A stretch of 64,000 nt of DNA from assembly GCF_000969825.1 (NCBI RefSeq), contig NZ_KQ033919.1:1898173-1962172 (forward strand), given 5' to 3'. The number at the start of each line of letters is the position of its first letter. Within the stretch, counting starts at the first letter, position 1. Origin of the DNA: Parabacteroides gordonii MS-1 = DSM 23371. GTDB lineage: Bacteria; Bacteroidota; Bacteroidia; Bacteroidales; Tannerellaceae. Of the stretch, positions 44,601 to 54,146 are shown in pieces. Position numbers and translations under genes: made by a program. The notes below the pieces were generated by a model. That model was not told the origin of the DNA. It made no database searches and saw only the letters and a list, made by a program, of their open reading frames with translations.

Positions 44601-45298
44601 GGAAAGCTTTCGGTTTCCCATACACAATCGGTACGGTTAAAGACGTTGAAGGTACAAAGGATATCCAAACCGTTGCCAAAGAGAATGATGGTATCTGGAC
44701 AGCCAATATCAAAGCCACTGCCCCAATATTCGAGGTAAGCTCCCAAAATACAAGACCCGCTGCCACCTGTATCATAGCCGCCAATGCAAACAGTAAGATC
44801 GTTGTTACTTCAAGCGGTTCTATCTCGTTGGCATCTAAAGCAGAACCGGAGGCTCCGGTAATACCGGAAGCAGCCAATCTTGTAATGAAAAGCGGAACGG
44901 AGCACTTTAAAATGGTAGCAAATCCCAACACCTACGATATCCAGCTGACGCAAACAGCTTATATATTGAGTTCGGACGGCACTACCTTCGAGCGCAAAGA
45001 CAACCCGACAATCAAAGCCTTCCAGAGCTTTGTACTGGCTGACAAACAGACAACCTCAACACTGCGTTCGCTGCGTGTCGATGAAACACCGACCGGTAAC
45101 GAAATCACACCGGTTGCCGGCTATTATGTTCAGACAGGCAAAGGAACAATTACAGTTCATACGGCTGCTCCGGTACTGGTAACGGTGGTCGATATAGTAG
45201 GACATGTTTATTTCAACGACCGTGTATCCGGCGATTATCAGATTGCCGTACCAGCCGGTATCTATGTTGTAAACAGACAGAAAGTAATAGTTAAGTAA
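41624..45298 (+). CDS. Giant surface protein with duplicated beta-helix modules
   Basis: The protein has 1224 residues. An unusually long n-region of about 32 residues precedes the hydrophobic signal (LHLLLALGIGLLASSSWLQA); internal starts at residues 9 and 19 are possible. Two homologous halves each contain a right-handed beta-helix region. The first opens with a DUF1565-like stretch (TIYVDANTGVNINNDGSQDK). Each includes matching ladders such as HYAMWVRGQATNEIKVKSSK and HYCIYAKYAGNQTITVKNKS. The C-terminus PAGIYVVNRQKVIVK resembles a type IX or DUF6383-like sorting tail. It is probably a surface adhesin or glycan-contacting protein; no catalytic site is seen. Followed 20 bases later by another giant gene. 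Confidence 0.75.
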   Translation: MKRVTLHKMIDRPSSNHNMAATGQPTPSGGKRTLHLLLALGIGLLASSSWLQAQTTIYVDANTGVNINNDGSQDKPYKTVAAAITAASSGDSIILKSGTYAEALTIDKKLTIQGKDSTEAGSVITKPITVATTEPVVLSQLRISVSGDVSGVEYSNKADGGTISLKEVALYSPDSGLKINKETATNKYSVNIEDSHINAPKHYAMWVRGQATNEIKVKSSKLEGWCAIYASLGQPDITITDSYLYGTNSYGDKFTMNWETNAPSNGFATLILESTQNGKIQLEDTYVAALHTAESTQGQAVISFQIRYSTTSSYVRNVTGNTVTLKGTSSLYMDRGDVSNPVLAYSETKATDKDGEEHIGENNKIVLADGWKGSITYGVDNKKPSSVLYADKNNEYRNFFVPAAIKDLSKFTVATDSVNMEIETSGDFNAAVTALNAGPRKCSIQLAEAEYDFSNTLFTVNKNLTLSGTDTTKTILKGAITLSPDDSATDTTRIAIKGIKFDYAPQKVSGTDSCKPLIGIKGNVNLLVENCLFNNQTAGYGAYNTMLPAKQHQHVFYTAPNATGRLALKNSVVNLNANCQSCILVDGIMKDISLTNVKVNGNTEEGSCQYGVYIFHEKTPVTLDNTTILLNNHYCIYAKYAGNQTITVKNKSLLSGYGAIYSFGSENMIINVLGGSTLTGITKNNGPSDSFGALILQASNNKVTIEDSYIGNEFRAKQTASMTPILFNSNPYKSDGKDKYAQNNTITIKGRSIIRTLKSQTNPTLVSYGQDLAEDNNTIIIEGNQIQLKDQDDKDCIIINKPEGAFRNASATILATIDFGELYDTVYYHEPIAHAGDMIMATDTTVDKTLRSLNAAKDNFFQKPNTAKTWEAYTIPDNIVFHCKDGYLVTGETAAKEFANSISDKPVFYLKQTATKFSTVAVGDNRVKVPTSTTWNNANNANRSVEIADNATLTINVDMALDTVFMAETAQLKTSANVTARAVQLTYNVAKSWKAFGFPYTIGTVKDVEGTKDIQTVAKENDGIWTANIKATAPIFEVSSQNTRPAATCIIAANANSKIVVTSSGSISLASKAEPEAPVIPEAANLVMKSGTEHFKMVANPNTYDIQLTQTAYILSSDGTTFERKDNPTIKAFQSFVLADKQTTSTLRSLRVDETPTGNEITPVAGYYVQTGKGTITVHTAAPVLVTVVDIVGHVYFNDRVSGDYQIAVPAGIYVVNRQKVIVK

Positions 45299-45318
45299 CA
45301 ATTTAAACAATAGAGAAT

Positions 45319-48300
45319 ATGAAAAAGATAAAATACCTTATATCTCTGGCCCTCCTTGCAGTGGCTCCGACGATATATGCCCAGACAAAAGCAGCTCCGG
45401 AAGTTCCCACATTCAAGGTTACCCTGAATGTTACGAATAACGGAGGAGGTTCAGATACCCTGAGAGCGAAAAAGACAACAAGTGACGATAAGTATGAAAC
45501 GCTTTTGTTTCATAGCACCCCCCAGAAGCCATCCACGTTGGATCAGAAAGTCACATACAACACGGACGCAAAGATCATCATGGTGGCTGAAGCACAGAAA
45601 ATGCTGGAAAGTTTTACGGTGAATAACACGGATAAGTTATCAGCGGCTAACGGTGCATTTCAGACGACCGGTACCGATAAAGGACGCAACACCTACTCTT
45701 TTGCATTAGGAGAACTCAAAGAAAAGACTGACATCGTGCTGAAATGGGTGGATAAACCGGAAGTGAAAGTGACAATCAGTGGCACGGAACAAACGGTGAA
45801 TACCACCAGCGGCGCAACCGCTGTCACGGTTACCACCGATATTGCAGATTTAACTTTGACACCGACCTATTATTCGGACAAGGCATGTACGACTAGCACC
45901 ACCCTTGATAAGATTAATAACGCCGGTACATATTATATAAAGCTAAAAACAGACGAAACTTTCAATCATAAAGGAGTGGATATGGTAGTTCCTCTGGTCA
46001 TCAATGAGAAAATAACATTGAGTGTAGCAACCAATCCAACGGTTAGCACCGGAGCTTTGCAAGGCCAGCCGCTTTCTACTGTTACCTTTACAGGTGGTAA
46101 AGTTACGGTTGATGGTAAGGCAGACCATGTGATAGCAGGCACCTGGTCATGGGATAATCCGAATCTGGCTCTGAAAGGCGGTACCAATAATTATGCAGCA
46201 ACCTTCACACCTGACTCTTCAGCTATCTACAATGCCGTAAAAGTTTCAGCGATCAGTGTCGCGGCCAAGAAAGTAGCCACCGTGACGGTTAAGCAGACGG
46301 TTGGCGGTACGGTTACAATTGATAAAGCAACTGCCGATAATAAATATGTAGGAACAACGGACGCTTTTGCAGATATAAAAGCAACAGCCACTCCGGATGC
46401 TGGATATAAGTTTGTAAAATGGGTAATACCTTCTAATGCAGAAAGTGCCGATTCAGAAACAGCCGTAACAAAAGAATTCAGTACTGTGGAGGATGGAACA
46501 GTTATCACCGCAGAGTTTGCCAAAGCGACCCGCAAAGTCAAATTAGCAACTATGACTGATGGTACGGTAGAAGTCAGAAACGGGACAACAGCTTTATCTC
46601 TAAACACAACAGGTATTGACATCGAAGTCGGAACCACCCTGACGCTTACAGCAAAACCGAATGAGAGTAAGGAAGTTGTGAAATGCGGATATACCTATAA
46701 AAAAGAGAATGCTAACGGCACCGATCCGGAAACAGATGCAACCAGCTTCGTTGTAGGTGGAGAGAAAGAAGGATCTTATACAATCGCAGCCACGTTTAAA
46801 GAGATCGTTCCTGATCAATATATGATCAGCGTTTCTTCAATGGAAAATGGTACGGTTGTAATGAAACAAGGGAATGATATTGTCACCCCGAACTCTTCGG
46901 TTGTAAAAGGGAGTACGGTTAATATCATCGCCGTTCCGAATAAAGGTTATCGTTTGAAAGAATTACGGGCAGGCGGTACGGATATTACAAAAACCGGCCT
47001 GGCTACCGTAAACGATGATATGGCAGTAGTCGCCACCTTCGAACCGGAAGAATATCTGGTATCTACCGATGGGTTGGGGCTAGCAGATATTACTGTCAGT
47101 GGTGTAGCCTCTTCCGGCAGTAAATATGCCTACAAAAGTAAATTGCAGGTATCGGCCAAAGAAAAGAATGCCGACAACTACAAGATCATTTCACTGTTAG
47201 TCAATAACAAACCGGTAGCCAACGGTAGTGAAATAATAGTAGAAGGGCCGACAACCATTACCGTCGATATACGTCAGTTGGTCGATCTGAAAATACTGAA
47301 TCCGGAAGTAACCACCGTTACCTACAACTCGAATATACAGGAATACGCTGTCGAAACAGCTAATAATCTGGGTAACTTCAACATCAAGTACAGAGCTTCC
47401 GGCAATTCGAATTACACAGATCCAATTGCAGCCAATACATATACCGTTGTTATTACTCGTCCTGCAGATGATATATATAAAGCTGTAAACGAAACACGTA
47501 CCCTGATCATTGAAAAGGCTCTGCCGGGTATTCTGGATATTCCGGCAGCAGAAGAAATAAATAATCAGGCAACGGGGAAAGAAGTAGCCAACACTACAAC
47601 AGTAAAAGGTGTATGGAGAAAAGGAGGTGTAACGGAAAGAAAGTCTTTATTGTTAACAAAGACAAGTGGAGAAGTAACTTTTGAAACGATCACTTTCTAT
47701 CCGGAAGATCCGAACATATCACCGGTTACTGTTAAGGCTCCACAGACAACCGAGATGAAGAATAAAGCAGAAACTAAAACTATAACAATCAATGGCTCTG
47801 AAAACGGAGTTGTCGGCCTCAAAAATCAGGATGCAGATGTAACCAGCGGCCAGAAGTTAATGGTAGGTTTGAAGCTTACGGTTACCTTAAAAGCAAATCC
47901 GGGTTATAGGATCGATTGGAGCAAAGTTACAGTTGATAGTAAGTCTTTGGGTGCGGATCACACATTTACAATCGAAGACAAGGACATGACAATTAATGCT
48001 TCACAAGCTTTTGTGAAAAAAGAAGAGGTCAAGATCAATTCTTCCTCCCAAAGCATTGAGACAGCTTATACCAGTATGCCAGTCAACGTTACTGCTACCC
48101 AACTAACTCTCCCTGCATCAGTAGCTGCCGATGAGTGGATATTCACTTATAAACAAGATGAAAATCAGGCTGCCCCGGTTAATGTTGCTTCATATGATAT
48201 TTATGCATCTTGTAAAGAAAGTGAGACGCATACAGCTGCGACTGCGACAAAAGTAGGTACATTAAAGATTGAGCAAGCGAAGCTCACTACGGGTGATAAA

Positions 48301-49341
48301 ACGACGATCGTCTTACCTACCGCAAATGGCGTTTTGACAGGAGCCGCCCTTTCCACTTCGACACTTACAGGAGGTTCGGTTAGTTTAAACGGACAACCAA
48401 TAGCCGGTTCCTTTAAGTGGGCAAGTGAGAATGCTACGGTAAATGCAGCCGGAGAACAATCAGTTTCATTCACTACTACAAATACGAATTATGACGCTTC
48501 AACTCTTAACGGTTTAAAAGTTTATGTCAGCCTGTTGGATGTACAAACCCATACAGTAACCATCCAAAAAGCTGGAAATGCCAATGGGGAAGCACTGATA
48601 ACGAATGCAAGCGGCGTTGAAGTAAAAAGCGGTGACTTGATACAACAAGGAATGCAGTTGACCATCACCCCGGTAAAAGGTGAAATAGAAAGCGTCATGG
48701 GAGTAGATCATTCTGTAAATAAAGATGCCAACGACAAAGTACTTTTCTGGACATGTACAGCCCCAGCTAACGACTTCACACTGACTATCACTTTCAAATC
48801 GGGCACAGTCGATCCGGGAAAACCGGAAGAGCCGGAAAAACCGGGTGATAAAGAAACAGCAGTCACCGGTATCACGCTCGATAAAACAACACTGGAGTTG
48901 CAAACCGGAAAAACGTATCAACTGATACCCACGATCACTCCGACAGATGCAACCAATAAGTCTGTTAAATGGATCAGTACCGATCCCAAAGTGGCAACGG
49001 TTACTTCAGACGGGACAGTGAAAGCAATAAAAGGCGGCAATGCTACAATCATCGCCACAACTGAAGACGGCGGTTACACCGCCCTGTGCGAAGTAACGGT
49101 AAATAGCACTGCAACAGGTATCGAAGAAATCCTTTCCGAAAGCCGTATATACGGACTAAGGGGAGCGATCCGCATCGAACCGGCAACAACGATGAATGCA
49201 ATGATTATCAGAATGAACGGACAAATTGTTTATAACGATACCATCAGCGCATCCGAACAGATCCCGGCCGGTAGCGGCATCTACATCGTACGCCTGTCGG
49301 CATCCGGTAAAACAACGACAACCAAAGTGATCGTAAAGTAA
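45319..49341 (+). CDS. Giant surface protein with InlB-like and Ig-like repeats
   Basis: The protein has 1340 residues with signal MKKIKYLISLALLAVAPTIYA. It contains several divergent InlB-B/listerial-type repeats (ATPDAGYKFVKW, AVPNKGYRLKELRAGG, LKANPGYRIDWSKVTV). Near the end is a bacterial Ig-like group 2 domain (VTGITLDKTTLELQTGKTYQ, then TVKAIKGGNATIIAT), preceded by a proline/glutamate linker (DPGKPEEPEKPGDKE). The final GSGIYIVRLSASGKTTTTK plus VIVK is a sorting-type tail like that of the neighbour. It is co-transcribed with the beta-helix protein. The overall pattern suits a long cell-surface stalk or adhesin. No enzymatic motif was recognised. Confidence 0.8.
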   Translation: MKKIKYLISLALLAVAPTIYAQTKAAPEVPTFKVTLNVTNNGGGSDTLRAKKTTSDDKYETLLFHSTPQKPSTLDQKVTYNTDAKIIMVAEAQKMLESFTVNNTDKLSAANGAFQTTGTDKGRNTYSFALGELKEKTDIVLKWVDKPEVKVTISGTEQTVNTTSGATAVTVTTDIADLTLTPTYYSDKACTTSTTLDKINNAGTYYIKLKTDETFNHKGVDMVVPLVINEKITLSVATNPTVSTGALQGQPLSTVTFTGGKVTVDGKADHVIAGTWSWDNPNLALKGGTNNYAATFTPDSSAIYNAVKVSAISVAAKKVATVTVKQTVGGTVTIDKATADNKYVGTTDAFADIKATATPDAGYKFVKWVIPSNAESADSETAVTKEFSTVEDGTVITAEFAKATRKVKLATMTDGTVEVRNGTTALSLNTTGIDIEVGTTLTLTAKPNESKEVVKCGYTYKKENANGTDPETDATSFVVGGEKEGSYTIAATFKEIVPDQYMISVSSMENGTVVMKQGNDIVTPNSSVVKGSTVNIIAVPNKGYRLKELRAGGTDITKTGLATVNDDMAVVATFEPEEYLVSTDGLGLADITVSGVASSGSKYAYKSKLQVSAKEKNADNYKIISLLVNNKPVANGSEIIVEGPTTITVDIRQLVDLKILNPEVTTVTYNSNIQEYAVETANNLGNFNIKYRASGNSNYTDPIAANTYTVVITRPADDIYKAVNETRTLIIEKALPGILDIPAAEEINNQATGKEVANTTTVKGVWRKGGVTERKSLLLTKTSGEVTFETITFYPEDPNISPVTVKAPQTTEMKNKAETKTITINGSENGVVGLKNQDADVTSGQKLMVGLKLTVTLKANPGYRIDWSKVTVDSKSLGADHTFTIEDKDMTINASQAFVKKEEVKINSSSQSIETAYTSMPVNVTATQLTLPASVAADEWIFTYKQDENQAAPVNVASYDIYASCKESETHTAATATKVGTLKIEQAKLTTGDKTTIVLPTANGVLTGAALSTSTLTGGSVSLNGQPIAGSFKWASENATVNAAGEQSVSFTTTNTNYDASTLNGLKVYVSLLDVQTHTVTIQKAGNANGEALITNASGVEVKSGDLIQQGMQLTITPVKGEIESVMGVDHSVNKDANDKVLFWTCTAPANDFTLTITFKSGTVDPGKPEEPEKPGDKETAVTGITLDKTTLELQTGKTYQLIPTITPTDATNKSVKWISTDPKVATVTSDGTVKAIKGGNATIIATTEDGGYTALCEVTVNSTATGIEEILSESRIYGLRGAIRIEPATTMNAMIIRMNGQIVYNDTISASEQIPAGSGIYIVRLSASGKTTTTKVIVK

Positions 49342-49363
49342 GCAGTTTACGATTCTTAGAAAC

Positions 49364-49399
49364 AAAAACGGATGGTTCTTTACAGAGCCATCCGTTTTC
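49364..49399. terminator. Bidirectional terminator between surface-protein operon and typA
   Basis: AAAACGGATGG (49365-49375) pairs with CCATCCGTTTT (49388-49398). T-rich stretches on both sides serve both converging genes. Confidence 0.85.
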
Positions 49400-49421
49400 T
49401 ATTATAGTATATTACTTCTTA

Positions 49422-51218
49422 TTATCTACCCTGACGCTTACGCTCCGTTTCATCCAGGATGATCTTACGCATACGCATATAGTTCGGTGTGATCTCTACA
49501 TATTCATCTCCTTTGATATACTCCAAAGCATCTTCCAGACTGAATACGATAGGAGGAGCCAATGATACTTTATCATCAGAACCTGAAGCACGCATATTGG
49601 TCAGTTTCTTCGACTTCGTTACGTTTACTACCAGATCACCTTCCTTAGTGTGTTCACCAACCACCTGACCGGCATAAACATCTTCCTGCGGAGAGATGAA
49701 GAAACGGCCGCGCGACTGAAGGTTGTTCAACGCATAAGCAAATGCCGTACCACCTTCCATAGCAATGATCGAGCCGTTGCTACGACGTTCGATCTCCCCT
49801 TTCCACGGTTGATATTCGAGGAAACGGTGCGCCATGATCGCTTCACCGGCAGAAGCAGTCAGAACGGCATTGTTCAAACCGATAATACCACGTGAAGGTA
49901 TATTGAATTCAAGATGCATACGGTCGTTCTTGCTTTCCATCATTGTCATCTCGCCTTTACGCTTCGTTACCATATCGATGATACGGCTGGAAGACTCTTC
50001 CGGGAGATTGATAGTCAGCTGTTCAACCGGTTCGCATTTTACTCCGTCAATTTCTTTAATGATTACCTGCGGCTGACCAACCTGCAATTCGTATCCTTCA
50101 CGACGCATTGTTTCGATCAACACAGACAAGTGAAGTACGCCACGGCCATATACCAACCAGGAGTCGGCCGAATCGGTAGGAACCACACGCAATGCCAGGT
50201 TCTTATCCAACTCTTTCTGCAGACGCTCAAAGATATGGCGTGATGTCACGAACTTACCGTCTTTTCCAAAGAACGGAGAGTTGTTGATGGTAAAGAGCAT
50301 AGACATGGTCGGCTCATCGATCGCGATCGTCGGCAATGCTTCCGGTTCATTTACATCAGCAATTGTTTCACCGATCTCAAACCCTTCGATTCCGATAACA
50401 GCACAAATATCACCCGACTGGACTGAAGATACTTTGGTACGTCCCAAACCTTCAAACACATCGACTTCTTTTATTTTTGATTTCACCATCGTTCCGTCAC
50501 GCTTACACAGCATAACATCCTGACCTTCCTTCAACTCTCCACGGTGAACACGTCCCACAGCGATACGTCCCACATATTTAGAGAAGTCGAGCGAAGTAAT
50601 CAACATCTGGGGAGTACCTTCCAACACTTTCGGCTCCGGAATATATTCGATAATGGCATCCAGCAACGCCAGAATGTCTTCCTTCGGTTCCTTCCAGTCG
50701 GTCGACATCCAACCCTGTTTAGCTGAACCATAGATTGTCGGAAAGTCCAACTGTTCTTCCGTTGCATCCAGACTGAACATGAGTTCGAAAACCATTTCCT
50801 GCACTTCCGACGGACGGCAGTTCGGTTTGTCTACCTTATTAATAACAACAATCGGCTTCAGCCCCAGTTGAATTGCTTTCTGCAACACGAAACGGGTCTG
50901 AGGCATCGGGCCTTCAAACGCATCGACCAACAGCAGACAGCCATCAGCCATGTTTAATACACGTTCAACTTCACCTCCGAAATCGGCATGCCCCGGAGTA
51001 TCAATAATATTGATTTTATAATCCTTATAATTAATAGAGACATTCTTGGCCAGGATCGTAATTCCTCGTTCACGTTCCAAGTCATTGTTGTCCATAAACT
51101 GATCCGGCTCTGCCTGTCCTTCACGGAAAAGCTTACCGGCTAATAACATCTTATCCACAAGCGTCGTTTTGCCGTGGTCTACGTGCGCGATAATCGCGAT
51201 GTTTCTGAGTTTTTGCAT
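49422..51218 (-). CDS. typA: Ribosome-associated GTPase TypA/BipA
   Basis: The protein has 598 residues. The G1 motif [15 protein letters not shown]2 region [12 protein letters not shown]3 [12 protein letters not shown] and G4 VINKVDKPN are intact. The EF-G-like domains follow, and the BipA-specific C-terminal domain ends [20 protein letters not shown]. It binds the 70S ribosome and assists 50S assembly under stress or low temperature. Monocistronic, with a TAnnTTTG element just upstream. Confidence 0.96.
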   Translation of the reverse strand: MQKLRNIAIIAHVDHGKTTLVDKMLLAGKLFREGQAEPDQFMDNNDLERERGITILAKNVSINYKDYKINIIDTPGHADFGGEVERVLNMADGCLLLVDAFEGPMPQTRFVLQKAIQLGLKPIVVINKVDKPNCRPSEVQEMVFELMFSLDATEEQLDFPTIYGSAKQGWMSTDWKEPKEDILALLDAIIEYIPEPKVLEGTPQMLITSLDFSKYVGRIAVGRVHRGELKEGQDVMLCKRDGTMVKSKIKEVDVFEGLGRTKVSSVQSGDICAVIGIEGFEIGETIADVNEPEALPTIAIDEPTMSMLFTINNSPFFGKDGKFVTSRHIFERLQKELDKNLALRVVPTDSADSWLVYGRGVLHLSVLIETMRREGYELQVGQPQVIIKEIDGVKCEPVEQLTINLPEESSSRIIDMVTKRKGEMTMMESKNDRMHLEFNIPSRGIIGLNNAVLTASAGEAIMAHRFLEYQPWKGEIERRSNGSIIAMEGGTAFAYALNNLQSRGRFFISPQEDVYAGQVVGEHTKEGDLVVNVTKSKKLTNMRASGSDDKVSLAPPIVFSLEDALEYIKGDEYVEITPNYMRMRKIILDETERKRQGR

Positions 51219-51239
51219 CGAAGACTAATTTATTGGCTG

Positions 51240-51247
51240 CAAAAGTA
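51240..51247 (-). promoter_or_regulatory. typA -7 element
   Basis: TACTTTTG on the minus strand matches TAnnTTTG, 21 bases before the ATG at 51218. Confidence 0.5.
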
Positions 51248-51311
51248 CGACAATTTTACGATATGTATGTGATTTTCATGTTGCAAAATATAAAAAAGAT
51301 ACTGAAAACAG

Positions 51312-51342
51312 TTGTCAAACAAAAAAGTTATGCATATCTTTG
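51312..51342 (+). promoter_or_regulatory. rpsO promoter
   Basis: A TTG at 51312-51314 lies 20 bases before TATCTTTG (51335-51342), giving the Bacteroidetes -33/-7 arrangement. The leader to the rpsO ATG is about 40 bases. Confidence 0.6.
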
Positions 51343-51389
51343 TCGCCGCTTAGATAATATAGTATCAATTTATTAAAGTAAAAAGAATC

Positions 51390-51659
51390 ATGCAATTAGA
51401 TTCAGCAAAGAAAAAAGAATTATTCGAAAAGTACGGCAAATCAGCAACAGACACAGGTTCTGCAGAAAGCCAGATCGCTCTGTTCACAGTTCGTATTTCT
51501 CACTTAACAGAACACTTGAAAGCTAATCACAAGGATTACAGCACTGAAAGAGCTCTGAAAATGTTAGTAGGTAAACGTCGTCGTTTACTGGATTATCTGA
51601 TCAAAGTTGATATCACAAGATACCGTGCTATCATCAAAGAGCTTGGTATCAGAAAATAA
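51390..51659 (+). CDS. rpsO: 30S ribosomal protein S15
   Basis: The protein has 89 residues, the standard S15 length. The signature TGSAESQIALFTVRISHLTE and the conserved LVGKRRRLLDYLIKVDITRY are present. It binds 16S rRNA helices 20-22 early in small-subunit assembly. In many bacteria rpsO precedes pnp; here pnp is 18 kb away on its own. Confidence 0.98.
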   Translation: MQLDSAKKKELFEKYGKSATDTGSAESQIALFTVRISHLTEHLKANHKDYSTERALKMLVGKRRRLLDYLIKVDITRYRAIIKELGIRK

Positions 51660-51683
51660 GAAACAGCTTCTCCGGAAGTTCGT

Positions 51684-51718
51684 AAAAGGACAACTCTTTA
51701 TTGGGTTGTCCTTTTTTT
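51684..51718 (+). terminator. rpsO terminator
   Basis: AAAAGGACAAC (51684-51694) pairs with GTTGTCCTTTT (51705-51715) followed by T residues. Confidence 0.92.
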
Positions 51719-51755
51719 CTTTCAGTAAATTACATGGTAAAATAAAATATTAATG

Positions 51756-51763
51756 TAAATTTG
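51756..51763 (+). promoter_or_regulatory. -7 element for the XRE-cupin operon
   Basis: TAAATTTG fits TAnnTTTG, 46 bases before the ATG at 51810. Confidence 0.45.
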
Positions 51764-51809
51764 CGGCGTTTAGTTACAAATTAAAAGATATACTAATAAA
51801 ATCATACTT

Positions 51810-52394
51810 ATGGGAAACAACAAAATTATCGGAGCCAAGATTAAAAGTATCCGTGATTCTAAACAACTTTCCATCGAAGAAGTGGCCGAACGTTCCGGCC
51901 TGAGTGTAGAACAGATCGAACGCATCGAAAGTAATGTAGATTTTCCTTCGCTCGCACCACTCATCAAAATAGCACGGGTACTGGGAGTCCGTCTGGGTAC
52001 ATTCCTCGACGACCAGTCTGAACTCGGCCCGGTAATCTGCCGTAAGAAAGACAGCAACGACTCTAACAGCATCGGTTTCACCAACAATTCGATGGAGAAC
52101 CGCAAACATATGGAGTATCACTCTCTGTCGCAGGATAAGTCAGGCCGCCATATGGAGCCGTTCCTGATCGATGTGGCTCCGTCGGAAGAGGGTGTCGACT
52201 TTGTTCTTTCTACCCATGAAGGAGAAGAGTTTATATATGTGCTTGAAGGTATTCTCGAAATAAACTACGGGAAGAACACATATATATTGGAAGAAGGCGA
52301 TAGCATTTATTACGACTCGATCGTTGCCCACCATGTACATGCGGCTGCTGAAAGTACAGCTAAGATACTCGGAGTCGTTTATACCCCATATTAA
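51810..52394 (+). CDS. XRE-type regulator with C-terminal cupin
   Basis: The protein has 194 residues. Helix-turn-helix at about 10-65 (SIEEVAERSGLSVEQIERIE), with a cupin beta-barrel at about 110-190 (GEEFIYVLEGILEINYGKNT, then IYYDSIVAHHVHAAA). The fold is that of the SinR/PuuR-type XRE-cupin regulators, where the cupin senses a small ligand. It starts the operon with an acyl-CoA synthetase 13 bases downstream, which it probably controls in response to a fatty or organic acid. The cupin histidines could bind a metal. Confidence 0.92.
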   Translation: MGNNKIIGAKIKSIRDSKQLSIEEVAERSGLSVEQIERIESNVDFPSLAPLIKIARVLGVRLGTFLDDQSELGPVICRKKDSNDSNSIGFTNNSMENRKHMEYHSLSQDKSGRHMEPFLIDVAPSEEGVDFVLSTHEGEEFIYVLEGILEINYGKNTYILEEGDSIYYDSIVAHHVHAAAESTAKILGVVYTPY

Positions 52395-52407
52395 TTGAAA
52401 GAAGGAT

Positions 52408-54063
52408 ATGGAAATACAATTGCAAGACAAAACACTGGGTCAATGGTTGGAGCACTGGGCCGAAACCATCCCGGATAAAGAATATCTGGTTTACTCGGAT
52501 CGCGACCTGCGTTTCACCTGGAAAGAATTCAACAACCGTGTAGACCGGATGGCTAAAGGAATGCTGTCTATCGGAATCGAGCATGGCACACATGTCGGTA
52601 TCTGGGCAACCAATGTCCCCGACTGGCTGACTTTCCTTTATGCAACTGCCAAGATTGGGGCTGTTGCCGTCACAGTGAATACGAACTACAAACAGAATGA
52701 ACTGGAATTCCTGGTAGAGAACGCCGATATTCATACGATGTGTATCACCGACGGTGTCTTCGATGGCAGCTATATCGACATGATGTATGCTATGCTTCCC
52801 GAGCTGAAAGAATCACAGCGCGGCTACCTGAAGAGCAAACGTTTCCCGAAACTGAAGAATGTGGTTTATATCGGCCAGGAGAAATATCGCGGTATGTATA
52901 ACACGCCGGAACTGTTATTGCTGGGAGAAAACATCAGCGACGACAAACTGGAAGATGCCAAGAAGCTCGTTACCTGCCACGATGTTGTCAACATGCAATA
53001 TACTTCCGGTACGACAGGTTTCCCGAAAGGTGTCATGCTGACGCACTATAATATAGCCAACAACGGTCTGCTGACTGGTGAGCATATGAAGTTCACTACC
53101 GAAGACAAGCTTTGTTGCTGCGTTCCCCTCTTCCACTGCTTCGGCGTGGTATTGGCTTCCATGAACGTACTGACACATGGTTGCACACAGGTGATGGTCG
53201 AAAAGTTCGATCCGCTGGTGGTGCTGGCGTCCATCCACAAAGAAAGATGTACGGCACTTTACGGCGTTCCGACCATGTTTATTGCCGAACTCAACCACCC
53301 GATGTTCCCGATGTTCGACCTGACTTCGCTCCGTACCGGTATCATGGCCGGTTCACTGTGCCCGGTAGAACTGATGCGTCAGGTAGAAGAGAAAATGTAT
53401 ATGAAGGTAACCAGTGTATATGGCCTGACGGAAACATCGCCCGGTATGACTCATTCCCGTATCGATGATCCGGCAGAAGCACGTCACAATACGGTTGGCC
53501 GCGACTTTGAATTTACGGAAGTACGTGTCATCGATCCTGAAACAGGCGAGGAATGTCCGGTTGGCGTACAGGGGGAAATGTGTAACCGTGGTTACAACAA
53601 CATGAAAGGTTACTATAACAATCCTGCCGCGACTGCCGAGGTGATCGATAAAGAAGGCTTCCTGCATAGCGGCGACCTCGGTATAAAAGACGAAAACGGT
53701 TACTACCGCATCACCGGCCGTATCAAGGATATGATCATCCGTGGAGGCGAAAATGTCTACCCGCGTGAGATAGAAGAATTCCTTTATCACCTGGAAGGCG
53801 TAAAAGACGTCCAAGTGGCCGCCGTCCCGTCCAAGAAATATGGAGAAGAAGTCGGTGCGTTTATCATTCTGCATGAAGGCGTTACGATGACTGACGATGT
53901 GGTAAAGGATTTCTGCCGTGGAAAGATTGCCCGTCATAAGATACCGAAATATATCTTCTTTGTCGATACCTTCCCGATGACGGGTAGCGGAAAGATACAG
54001 AAGTTCAAATTGAAAGACCTCAGCCTCAAATTGCTGGCCGAACAAGGTATCACTCCGGTATAA
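52408..54063 (+). CDS. AMP-dependent acyl-CoA synthetase
   Basis: The protein has 551 residues of the ANL superfamily. The A3 motif [21 protein letters not shown]5 [16 protein letters not shown]7 [20 protein letters not shown] and A8 [20 protein letters not shown] are clear. The A10 lysine lies in [11 protein letters not shown] at the C-terminus. It resembles medium/long-chain acyl-CoA or propionate-type synthetases such as those paired with XRE-cupin regulators. It differs in length and sequence from the 602-residue ligase at 25.6-27.5 kb, so the window encodes two separate acyl-activating enzymes. Substrate chain length is unknown. Confidence 0.9.
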   Translation: MEIQLQDKTLGQWLEHWAETIPDKEYLVYSDRDLRFTWKEFNNRVDRMAKGMLSIGIEHGTHVGIWATNVPDWLTFLYATAKIGAVAVTVNTNYKQNELEFLVENADIHTMCITDGVFDGSYIDMMYAMLPELKESQRGYLKSKRFPKLKNVVYIGQEKYRGMYNTPELLLLGENISDDKLEDAKKLVTCHDVVNMQYTSGTTGFPKGVMLTHYNIANNGLLTGEHMKFTTEDKLCCCVPLFHCFGVVLASMNVLTHGCTQVMVEKFDPLVVLASIHKERCTALYGVPTMFIAELNHPMFPMFDLTSLRTGIMAGSLCPVELMRQVEEKMYMKVTSVYGLTETSPGMTHSRIDDPAEARHNTVGRDFEFTEVRVIDPETGEECPVGVQGEMCNRGYNNMKGYYNNPAATAEVIDKEGFLHSGDLGIKDENGYYRITGRIKDMIIRGGENVYPREIEEFLYHLEGVKDVQVAAVPSKKYGEEVGAFIILHEGVTMTDDVVKDFCRGKIARHKIPKYIFFVDTFPMTGSGKIQKFKLKDLSLKLLAEQGITPV

Positions 54064-54083
54064 AACAGATGGCTTTTACTTAT

Positions 54084-54119
54084 AAAATAGCCGTTGGCAT
54101 TGCCCAACGGCTATTTTTA
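54084..54119 (+). terminator. Terminator after the acyl-CoA synthetase gene
   Basis: AAAATAGCCGTTGG (54084-54097) pairs with CCAACGGCTATTTT (54104-54117), then T residues. Confidence 0.92.
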
Positions 54120-54146
54120 TTCAATATACCGACGCGGAATAATTTG

